DNA of 64,000 nucleotides from Solanum dulcamara (lineage: Eukaryota > Streptophyta > Magnoliopsida > Solanales > Solanaceae): NCBI RefSeq assembly GCF_947179165.1, contig NC_077245.1, forward strand, positions 21,365,740 to 21,429,739, in the 5' to 3' direction. This document shows, in pieces, positions 22,542-33,040 of the stretch; the first letter of the stretch is position 1, and each line of letters starts with the position of its first letter. Both the position numbers and the translations under genes were made by a program. The notes below the pieces were generated by a model. It had not been told where the DNA came from. It did not search any database and was given only the letters and a program-made list of their open reading frames with translations.

Positions 22542-25500
22542 TGTAACACCCCAAAAAAAATTTCGCAAAGACTCGAACATTTTTTCACGTGTGTGTAGAC
22601 TCGAATCGAAGGACTTGTAATTTTATATATGAGTTAGGATCAATTTCTAAGTATTTGAAGTGTGTTAGATGTTGTTATGGGTCATAAGGGATCTCTAGCA
22701 TCAAACCAATTCCAAAGAATTCCAATCGATTAAGTTTTTGAATAAGTTAGTATAAAGTCAACTTCAAACGAGTATATCTCCTAGAATATAATGAAATGGG
22801 TCGCCCATGACCTATCAAAGTAAAGGTATTTGAGTCTTCTTTCCAACGAAACCAAGATTGTATTTTTTAGAGTTTGAAGTCAAAAGGTATGACCATTTTA
22901 CCGCAGACTATCACTGCAGAAATTTCAAGCAACTAGCCTCAGTAGTTTGGGTGCTGGTGCGACGCGCCAGCTATCGCGCCAGCAGGGTTTTTAACCCGTT
23001 TTCTAGATTTTCTTTGATGAAGGACATTCTGAACTTTTCCCCACCCATCTCAAATATAACCCTAGCCATTTTGGGACAAAAAAATCAGTTCTTCATCACA
23101 CCAAGGAGGGTTTTCTCCTCATTTTAGGCATGGAAGACTTGGAGAGAAGAAATTAGAGAAGAAGAAGAGGAGTTAGATTTGAATCCATTTCTTCAAGACT
23201 TGATTTCCTTCAATTTCCAGGAATGTAAGGTTAACCTAAAATATGGATTGAGTTCTTACATATGCCCCATAGATGTGTTGGATGAAGAGTGTGAAAGGCT
23301 TGAACCTTCTATGAAGGTTTTCTTGAATTTTTCCTAAACTATAGAATATTTTTATATACTATTAATTGATTGATGATTTTCATGATTTGAGTTACTAAAT
23401 AGTTATCTTTCATATTATTGACTACAAATGAATTTTTGTATATAAATTCATATGTATTGATGGTGTTCTTGAGTGAAGTTTTGTTGAGAGTATGGATTCA
23501 TGTTTCATTTACATGAAAACCAAGATGAGATTTCCTTTTTGGTCATAATTTGTCTTGAGGTTGAGATGGATATTTTTTGTGTATATGTATTGATTGGAAT
23601 GAAAAGAATGAATTGAATAGTTATGAATGTGAATGACATAAAAAGAAATGAAACATTGGTAGAGCTAGAATGTCATTTTTGTTTCTATAAATGGAATATA
23701 AAATTAAATAAGAATTTTGGAGCTAGATGTTTGATAATGATGTGAATGATGATGTTTGATGATGAGGTGAATGATGTTTATTTAACTAAGGAAAATGATT
23801 GATGAAGAGGTTAGGTTGATGATGATGTTTTGAGATGAAATGGATTGGAGTCTAATGTGACTACATGATATGTGATTTGCATAATTTGATTTGATTGGAG
23901 TCATATGAGTATAAATGATTATTTGAGAAGGAGTTTTAAATAAATGAATTGTGAACATTTTTGCATAAACTATGTATACACTATTTTGAGTTTAAGGAAT
24001 GATTATTTTCATCTTTGATTTAAAAGAGTTTAAGCATGAGTTGAGTTTGAGAAGTCTTTTAATTATTTTAAGCATTAGTATTTTGAATATAAACGAGTTG
24101 AGCATTTTTACATAAAAATGCCTATTTTGAGTTTGAGTTGAGGAGTTGAAATTTCATTTTAAAGACATCTAATATTTTATGCATTCATTGAGTTGAGATG
24201 GTATCAAATTTTTAAAAGAAGAGTTTGATGGTTTGAGATGAGTTGATTTGAAAGAAGGTCTAATGAGGCCAGATTTGATTGAGTTTTGAAAAGAGTCCAA
24301 TGAGACTAAATGAGTTGAATTGAAAGAGTCCAATGAGACTAAATGAGTATTTTGAGTATTTTACTCACTTGATAGATATGAGCCTATTGAGTCTTGGCAG
24401 GAGTATCGAGCACCGAATTGGGTAAGAGTATAGTCCATACTCAAACCAATAAACTACGTCGCCAAACATAGGAGAGGATTGGACCGTTAAAGTAGGATGT
24501 TTCCTAAATTACTGTTCTGACATGATAGGACTTGATTAGTTATGGATCCATGATTGTTGATTCGTTCTTACCCTGGAAAGGTATGAACGGACGTAGCAAC
24601 AACGTTGGCTTGTTGTACTATCACTCGCTCATATGGTGATAGTTGTCAGTTAGAAAAACTCACAATTAAATGGATTGTGCTTAATATGATTGGTTTGATT
24701 GTGATTGTAGATGATTGGGTTGAATTATAAAACATTACATAATTTAATTTGCATATCTATTGAATTGAGTCCTTTGACTTTATGGTGGAGTTGATTGCAT
24801 ATGATTGGATTGGATTGAATCAAAATATACATGATTGGATTGAATTAGATGATATGTGATTGGATAGTATACGATTGGATTGGATTGGGTTAGATGATAT
24901 GTGATTGGGTTGAATAGAATGATATGTGATTGGATTGAACAAAATGGTATGTGATTGGATTGGATCGGATTATATATGATTGGATTAGATCAGATTGTAT
25001 ATGATTGGATTGAGCCAATTGTATATGATTGGATTGGATGATATATGATTGGATTGAATTGAATGATTTAATTGAATTGTATCGTACATGATTAGATTGG
25101 ATTGGATGATTTATGATTGATTTTTGTCTAAACTGTGTTCTTACTTTAGACTTATGACACTTTGATTGAGTCTCTCTTATCTTTCTGATTTGAGATATTT
25201 AAACCGATGTTATTCTACCTTGAGGTATGTTTCATTCTGTCATATTACATACTCGTACATTCCATGTACTGACGTCCATTTGGACCTACATCTTTTTATG
25301 ATGCAGAGACAGGTTTAAGAGATCGTTAATAGGAGCACCATTGGAGATCTATTCATGCTCAGCTTATTGGTGAGTCCTCCCCTACATTCGGAGGACACCA
25401 CTTATGTTATTCTTGCGTCGAGTTAGCCCTTTTTATTTTGATTTGAGGTAGCCATGAATATGTCATTGGCACCAATTAGATAGTAGTGATAGAGGCTTCA

Positions 25501-25782
25501 TAGACTAGATAATGATGGGTGGATTGAGTATTTTCTTTCCTTGAATTATTCTTGTCAAACTATTTTAATGACAAAGATTGGAGTTTGATTTGTTGGCCCA
25601 TGGCCTTTCTTTCTTAAGTTAGATCATTGATTTGGATTGTCTGCCAAATATTCTCTTTATTTTAAGTCTTCCGCTGATTGAATGAATGAACAGATGTGTG
25701 ATCAGGCTAAGTGGTTTGCTTGGGAGCTAGAAATGGTTTCTGAGTGCCGTCCACGTCTAGGGTACCCTCTCGGGGCGTGACA
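22542..25782 (+). mobile_element. Solo Ty3/gypsy-type LTR nested inside another solo LTR
   Basis: It starts TGTAACACCCC and ends CTCTCGGGGCGTGACA. The duplication TATAA is perfect (22537-22541 and 25783-25787). It is the same family as 13762-16174 (inverted). It is about 830 bp longer than that copy, partly because of a GATTGGATT-type array at about 24800-25110 and repeated AAAGAGTCCAATGAGACT units near 24290-24345. Confidence 0.88.
24800..25110. repeat. ATGATTGGATTG-type minisatellite in the nested LTR
   Basis: Short units combining ATGATTGGATTG, GATGATATGTGATTGG and close variants repeat irregularly over about 300 bases. The related LTR at 13762-16174 has only a short counterpart (around 14405-14450, inverted). 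Confidence 0.75.
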
Positions 25783-25991
25783 TATAACTCATGAATCGTA
25801 TTTACTTCTTGAGGTTAGGATTCTTAAAGTGGTTAAACTCCTATTCCTCGAGCCTTCTATATGCTGAATAGTGATTGGATGTGTAAGCTCCTATACCTAG
25901 AGGCTTTTTAACATATCTTATGATGATATTCGGGAGATGTTTGATATATTACCAAGGTTTACGTGCACATATATGCATTATTATATTATAT

Positions 25992-26216
25992 AGGGATCGG
26001 ACCGAACGTTCCTCGACCCTAACATGTTGTATGTATAGGGATCGGGCCGGACATTCCTCGACGCTAACAAGTTGTATGTATAGGGATCGGGCCAAATGTT
26101 CCTCAGTGCTAACATGTTATATTATATAGGGATCAGGCCAAACGTTTCTCGGCACTAACATGTTGCATGTACATGGACCGAGTTGTACGTTCCACAATGC
26201 TAATAGTACATATATA
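25992..26216 (+). repeat. 45-bp tandem array in the outer solo LTR
   Basis: The units begin AGGGATCGGACCGAACGTTC and continue CTCGACCCTAACATGTTGTA. Starts at 25992, 26037, 26082 and 26128, plus a diverged copy near 26172, give a 45-46 bp period and about five copies. Confidence 0.85.
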
Positions 26217-26999
26217 CCTATGATGATAGAATGATGTATTTGTAATGCCGAGTCCCCTAGCGGGCCGGGTATGGTGTGTGATGAGGGTATACATGACTTT
26301 ATTTTATAAGATGCAGGTACAATGATTTATTAAAGGTTATACTTGTCCCCTGTATCCTTATTTCAGCTGTAATCTTATTTATGCTATGTTATGATTTATA
26401 TACTCAGTACACATATCGTACTGACCCCCCGTTCTTCCGGGGGGCTGCATTTCATGCCCGCAGGTACAGGTGCATGTTCTGGGGATCCGTCAACTTAGGA
26501 TTCCACTCACGAGTTGGGGAGAAGCTCCACTGTATCGGATCCTAGCTTCTGGTACTGAACCTGTGATGTATAAATTTGTTTGTTCAGGGGTATGACGGGG
26601 GCCCTGTCTCGCCATAAGTTACCTTTCTTACTCTTAGAGGTCTGTAGACATATGTATGTGGGTTATTTGTAAGTTTGTTTCAATTGTGCCTACACGACGT
26701 GTTATAAATGTTGTTATATTATTGCAGCCTTGTCGGCTTACGTTCCCTTTCATGTTATGATACAAATGAAAGAGGCTACGTGTAGAAGATGTTATAATCC
26801 ATTGGAATTCTTATGTATAGTTCTTATATCTGATAATTATGTATACGGGGTCCAGTTTGGACCCAGACACGACCTACGGGATTGGATCATGACAGATTAT
26901 TTCATTTATCCATTATTGTCATGTATTCTTTTTCTGTTATAGAAAATCGGCAATTGGTTATAGAGTCAATTTTCAACTAACACACTTTTAACAAGAGTA

Positions 27000-27880
27000 A
27001 CAATATCTACCACTTTCACAAAAGGTTTTACCAACATCAAAAGCTCCTTTGAGATATCTAAATATTTATTTGACAACTTTTCAATGCCTTTTTTCTAAGT
27101 TGGACATGTATTTTCTTACTACACTTATTGATTGAGCATATCTAGACATGTACATACCGTAGTTTACATAATACAACCAACTATGATAAGCATAAGAAAT
27201 ATTTGACATATGTTTCACCTAATTCTTGGAGTGAGAAATTTTCAACTATGAAAGTTTAAAATAAGGATCTAACGATATACTTATAGTCTTACACATGTGC
27301 ATATTGAATCTCTCAAGAATATTTTTGATGTACCTATTATGAGAAAGATGTACAACACTGCCTTCTTTTTAAATCTTCATACCAAAGATTATCTTTGCAG
27401 CCCCCAAATTCTTCATATCAAATTTTCTGCTCAACATTTTCTTCAAAGCATTTATCTTTGTGATGATGTTAGCTGCAATAAGCATACCATTAACATACAA
27501 CAGTAAATACTATTGTGTTATCAGAAACATTTTTGTGATACACACATATATCAAATGCATTCTTTAAGAATTTATGTAGTCAATAATCCATGAAACCTCT
27601 TGTATAACTATCTAGTGGATTGTTTCAAATCATAATTTTTTTTCTTATATTGACACACGTGATCTTCTTTTTCCTTATCTAGAAAACCTTCAGGTTGATC
27701 TATATAGACTGTCTTTTCTAAATCAGCATGTAAGCAGACATCAAGTTGTTGAAGCTCCAAGTCATATTGTGCAATTAGTGCTAGTAGCATGGGAATTGAG
27801 ATATATTTCATGATTGGAGAAAAACATCTCATTGTAGTCAATTTTTTCTTTTTGACTGAAATCCTTTGCAACCAATCTCA
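27000..27880 (-). pseudogene. Copia reverse transcriptase remnant
   Basis: The minus-strand frame at 27871-27608 includes CFSPIMKYISIPMLLAL, AQYDLELQQLDV and QPEGFLDKE. This is the typical copia RT stretch from the FSPVVK motif through LEQLDV to QPEGF. The usual TAFLHG segment is damaged (it reads CLHADLEK). Further left, IWGLQR and FKKKAVLYIF correspond to the segment before the EYI-KVL motif, now out of frame. It is non-functional. Confidence 0.75.
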
Positions 27881-28639
27881 CCTTGAACCTAGTATCTCCC
27901 ACTTCAAAAATTCACTATTTCTTTCTATAGATCCATTTATATCCAACTATCCTTTTCCCTTTTTGCTTTTTCACTAAGACCAATGTCTGATTTTTGTGAA
28001 TTGATAATCCTCATTATGCAACATCCTTCAAGAAGTTTCTTCAACATACGAGAATGGATAAAGATCCTTAATCTCTTCTTCTGCAGCTACAAACTCATAT
28101 ATAATCAGATTTGATTTCTCTATAAGGCATTCCGATCTTTGTATCTATTTCTTGTGCCTTCCCTCCACTATTGTGTGTGCTTCATTGACAACAAGTACAT
28201 CTTTTGACTCATCTTAAAATTGAGTTTCTTGATCCTTTTCTTTTGTAAGATCCATCAGAAGCTTTATTTGCTTATTGTTTTTCTTTTCAACAAACTCCAC
28301 ATAAATTTTATGAGATCTAAGTATAGAGGAATCATCAAAACTGACAATTCTACTAACTAGAAATTTGAGTAAAGACAAACATCAAAGCTTGTACCCTTTT
28401 TCTTCATCACATATCTTACGATTATGAATTTCTTAGCCCTTGGTTTGTGATTTTTTAATTAACATGATAATAAGTTGGACACCTAAATACTCGCGAGTAT
28501 GAATAGCTAGAGGGTTCACCTGATCATATTTTATTTAGAGTCTTAAAGTCAATTGTCGATGCTGGAGATTAATTTAAAATATAAAAGCACTGTGAACTAC
28601 TTCATCCCAAAATACTTTAAATATTTTAATTTATAATAG

Positions 28640-29303
28640 CATACAATGAGCCTTTTTAAGAAGAGTTTTGCCATCCTCTCGACAACTCCATTCTACTGCG
28701 ATGCTGTGCCAAGCAATCCTATGTATGGAGAACTTATGAACCTTATAGAAATCATTAAGCTCTTCACTACAAAATTTCAAGCCATTATATGTGCGAAGAT
28801 TCGTGATTTTTCACTCCATTTGATTCCCAACTATATATTTCACTCTATAATGCTTCAAAAGCACCACTTTTTGTCTTAAAAAATGTACCTAACATTTTGT
28901 GAAAAATCATCAATGAATGTGAGAAGAAATATTTTTCCACCCTTCGATGAAAGTTTAGAGGAAAAAACCATACATATGAATGGATGTAGTCTATCTTTCC
29001 TCCCGTCTTGTGCTTGCCAGTGCTGAAGCTGACCTTCTTCTGCTTCTCCAGAATGAAGTGCTCACAAAATTCAAGTGTGCTAATTTTCTCACCTTTTAAA
29101 AGGTTATGATTTCTCAACACATCACATCTACGCACACTTAATGACCCAGTTTCATGTGTCATAATCTTATTTTGCCATCATTAGATAACTACATTTGTAG
29201 ATCCAACCAATAATTTCTATCGGTGTATAAAGTTCATCCTACATCTTGCCTTTATTATGGCTAAAGAATTTTTAGGCACCTTCATTGTTCCTCTTTCCCT
29301 CAT
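28640..29303 (-). pseudogene. Copia GAG-pre-integrase and integrase N-terminus remnant
   Basis: At 29162-28845 the minus frame reads NHNLLKGEKISTLEFCEHF, then KQKKVSFSTGKHKTGG and DYIHSYVWF. This is the GAG-pre-integrase zinc-finger region running into the integrase core start (a motif like DYVHSDLWG is expected, so the first catalytic Asp appears to be Tyr here). The integrase core continues leftward with many stops to about 28640. The solo LTR at 29304 cuts it from the gag part. Confidence 0.72.
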
Positions 29304-31352
29304 TGTAACACCTTAGAAGTCCATAAGTGCAGATTAGGTTGGACAATACTGAAAATTTCAAGTCCGCAAAATTTTTGGAATTTATGAGAGAAGTTTACGG
29401 ATCGTAAAAGGAAGTACGGTTCGTAGAAATCTTCCGTAGATGAGATTTCAAAAATTTGAATTTTTGACTTGAATAGGATGGACTAGGTCTACGAGTTGTA
29501 GAAACTTTTACGGATCGTAGATGACTTCGTGATTTCAAGTCCAGAAACTCAAAATTTCCCCGATTTTTAAGAGCACATTTTTACGGATCATAGATTGATC
29601 TATGGATCATATATGGGTCTTGTAGATCAATTTTCAAAAAAATTATTCCAGACTGAGTCTACGAATTAGCAAGATGGGTCATAGATTGGTTTATGGACCA
29701 TACATGGGTTTTGTAAACCAAACTTTAGAAACCTTGAAATTTTCTTTGAGTTCTACGGACAGAGATCTACGGTCCGTAGATGGATCTATGGTTTGTAGAT
29801 GTCCCTCATATATGACTTCTCATAATTTTTAATCAGGGTCGTTTTGGTCTTTTTAATTCTTTTAATCCTGTACTACATCGTTTTGGACTATTCTAAGTGA
29901 GATTAAGGGATTCCCAATAACCCTAACTTCTCATTCACTCGTAACTTTCCCAAATCAAGTTTCTTCTCTCTCAAGTTTTTTCTCAAATAAAAATTTGGGT
30001 TCCAAGATTCAAGTCTCCATTCAAGGAATTTAAGCTAGAGTAATTCAGTCCAGGTATGTGGGATTTTATCAATGGATTTTCTTTTACCCATTGAGTCCCA
30101 AAGAAACTTCAATTTCTCAAGTTTAAGAATTCTCCAAACCTAGGATTTCTATGATTTTTATAGGTTCTTGATGAAATTGAGTTCTTATCAATGATTAGCT
30201 TCAATTGCATGATTTTAATTATAATTCCATATTTTCAATGGTATTTTTCATGAACCCTTATTATATAAGTATTTTCATGACTTAGCATTATGTAATTTCA
30301 AATGAATGTTTCAGATTATCAGATTTCATAAATTTAGATTCTTTCAAATAAAGTATCTTTCAGTTATTATCAGTTTATCATGATTCATGAGGTACTCGAT
30401 ATATTCAATTTATCAGTATAAGTCAGTAGTATTAAATTATTATTGTCTTCAATTATTGCATGTTTTCATGGGAGTTATACTTAATATTGAGCGGGTTTAG
30501 GAATGAAGGATTCCGGTCAACGTCCGTGAACTTTTAGTAGCAATATCTAAGTCCCAAAATTACGTGCCACAATAGAATTTAAGAGGTTTCCCTGGCCGGC
30601 TCCTTAGTATTTATAGACATTAGCTTAGTGGATCCATATTAGCTCAGATCCGCCTTTGTACCCTGGCAAAGTACATTGGATTATTTTGATGGGGTTATAC
30701 ATCAAACTCTAGCTCACATGGTTCTATGTCGGTATAGTATCTCCCACAGTCAGTCTTTCGATTATTGCATGACCAGGTACTTATGTATTTCAGTTTAGTA
30801 TATCTCAATTTCATGTTATGTTATTTGGTCATTACATCATCATGTTTTACAGATACAACATGTTCAGTTATCACATTCACCCTGCATTATCTTATTTACT
30901 CAGTACATTCAAAGCACTAACCACATATTTTTTGCCTATATTATTTAATAATATAGATTCTAGCACTCCATATCCAACTCGCGATTAGTACTATCTCCAG
31001 TTGGCGGCAGCCAACTTGGTGAGTCCTCATCTATCCGAGGACAATCCTTATGTTTCTTTTCAGTCATTTACTTTTAGTTTCAGACATTGGAGTTAGCTAG
31101 GGGTTTGTCCTAGCAACTCGTGTTAGCAGAGGCTTTTCATACCGTCAGTTAGATTCAACTTTTGTATGTTCAGATATTTATCTATTTGATATTATAAACT
31201 ATCTCAGTTTTAATTTCCACATTATAATGAGTTACCTTCAGATGTTTTGGGTTGATCTTAGTGTCATGTCATGTCATGTCATGAGGTTTAATGGGGTCAC
31301 TTGTAACTCTAAGCACTGTGTCCTGACTATGGGATAGTCTCCAATCATGACA
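29304..31352 (+). mobile_element. Solo LTR in the copia element
   Basis: It starts TGTAACACCTTAG and ends CTCCAATCATGACA. A perfect CTCAT duplication flanks it (29299-29303 and 31353-31357). No internal coding is present. Its first 500 bp carry repeated ACGGATCGTAGA / TCTACGAGTTGTAGA-type words that form imperfect palindromes. The right half has LTR-like TCATGTCATGTCATGTCATG at about 31263-31282. Confidence 0.9.
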
Positions 31353-31357
31353 CTCAT

Positions 31358-32340
31358 GTCCTTGTAGCCTTGTCTATCCAAACCAATCCGGTCCATGTAC
31401 ACCCCTAACTACAGTTACTCCACTTTTTTCATAAATATCAAATCATTCTCTTCGGAACATCATATCCAGAATACAACTCGTGTCTAACACTCATTTTTAT
31501 CATAGACTTCACTATTGCATGATGCTATAAGTATATTTATAATAAACATCATGTACTTGTTCAATTGTGGATGCACTTTTCTTTTTCTAGAACTTTGACA
31601 TTGGACAATCTCGTTCAAAGTGTTCCCTTTTTGTGGTAGCCCCAACACTCCACATTCTTTTTATTCATATGAGACTTTGATATGTGTTTTGATTTGCTTT
31701 ATCCCTGTTAGCTAGTCTGACGTCTCACAAAGAGCCTACTAGCTTGATTATCCATGTCTCTTTCAAAATGCCTCTGCACATCGCTAGAGTTAAGTATTTA
31801 TCGTACTTGCTCAAGTGTGATGACTCCTTACTATACATCATTGAATTCTTGATATCATGATATCTTGAAGTCAATGAAAATATCAGAGCATATGCAAGTG
31901 TTTCTTCATTTTTTTTTAATTCTCGCAGTCTATAAGTCCATGACAAATTTATTGAACATATCTAAACGATATTGTAATAAAGTACCTGAATCCATCTTAA
32001 ATATGTGAAAACGTCATTGTAACAATATTCATGTTGTCATAAATCGGTCCTAGTAAAACCCTTACAACTTGTCCCATAATTGTCTGGTTGTCTCTTCGGT
32101 ACTTGTACTCACTTTCTAAAAGATGTTAGGTGCAAGAGATTGTTGGATTACACTTAATGCATCCCCTTTAATCTTCTTCTTGTCGAAAGTTTATATACCA
32201 TCTGGATTCTTTCTATGAATAACATGGATTAAATTTCTTTCCGCAATAACACCATCATCTCAATCTTTCAGATATAGAAATTATTGTGCCACCTAAATCT
32301 TTTGATTTTAGACTTCATGAAACTCATCATTGCTTGTTCT
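31358..32340 (-). pseudogene. Copia gag remnant
   Basis: The minus strand shows a damaged copia gag. Near 32330-32270 it begins with pieces like MKSKIKRF and NFYI. Later (31946-31725) it has LRELKKNEETLAYALIFSL, resembling the gag stretch that precedes LL-SLP-S. Frames shift repeatedly. The assignment leans on its position upstream of the integrase in the same orientation. Confidence 0.55.
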
Positions 32341-32350
32341 TTTTTTTCCC

Positions 32351-33040
32351 TGTAGATAATATTGATTAGCTGACAATATAAATGAGGTTATTATATAAAA
32401 ATAAAAAATTTAGGAAAAATTTGAAAAAGAAAAATATAGTGAAAGTTTTTTAAAAAAGTGAAATAATTTTTTTGAGTGTTTTCAAATTTCAAATACAATA
32501 GCCAAATACTGATAAATGGTTTGAAGGACCCTTGTACTTGTATGCGTTTGTGATGTGGATGTGACAAATCATTTATGTAAAGAAGAGTAAGTTACACACA
32601 TGGTTGAAAGAGCTTAAATATCTCATTTTAATTATATTGAAGGGTTCAGATAACAAATGATTAAGTAGACGAATTTAAAATACAAATTCATACAAGTACA
32701 AAGGTCCATCAGACCATTTCGCTTTTATTTTAAAATAAAGTGCAATAGTTTTTTGGGGAAAAAATGAAAACATTGTCATGACCAAGACAACATATTACTT
32801 TTTTTCATTTACATTATTTTAGACATTGGGAGGTCAAAGTCAAAAGGGATTTACTGTCAGCATCTTCATTCTCCTCTCCTACATTGTTGGCTCCATACTC
32901 CACGGCCACTCTACTTATTAAGTATTGAATTGCACTATTTTCTTTCTCACTGTTTCACTAAAATCTTCGAAAAAAACAAAGTGCAATACACATCACATAT
33001 AATTTGTCACAAAGATTTCTCTCTCTCTCTTTGTACCACC
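32351..33040 (+). other. Upstream region of the glycosyltransferase gene
   Basis: No gene. No clear TATA box is visible. A CT-rich stretch (TTTCTCTCTCTCTCTTTG, about 33016-33033) just before the start codon is typical of plant 5' leaders. An in-frame ATG at 32930 would add 37 residues but lacks the conserved character of the N-terminus. Confidence 0.4.

Larger units (their letters stand above)
20124..26894 (+). mobile_element. Solo LTR (about 3.5 kb) containing another solo LTR
   Basis: It starts TGTTATACCC at 20124 and ends GGATCATGACA at 26894. The 5-bp duplication GATTA is perfect (20119-20123 and 26895-26899) and lies in the copia RNase H region. Removing the nested LTR 22542-25782 and one TATAA leaves about 3.5 kb, unusually long for an LTR. 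The interior shows no gag or pol coding. It has a 45-bp tandem array near its right end, diverged internal repeats around GTATGTAAAGC, and a GC-richer block at about 21840-22530 that may be foreign. It could also be a large non-coding retroelement derivative. Confidence 0.8.
19314..32350 (-). mobile_element. Degenerate Ty1/copia retrotransposon expanded by nested solo LTRs
   Basis: About 4.2 kb of copia sequence on the minus strand is spread over 13 kb. Reading right to left: gag remnant 32340-31358; solo LTR 31352-29304; GAG-pre-integrase and integrase start 29303-28640; reverse transcriptase 27880-27000; solo LTR 26894-20124; RNase H tail 20123-19760; a polypurine-like AAATCAAGATGGAGATTGA near 19690-19672; and a probable 3' LTR to about 19314. 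A matching 5' LTR on the right was not recognised. All domains carry stops and frameshifts. Confidence 0.8.
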
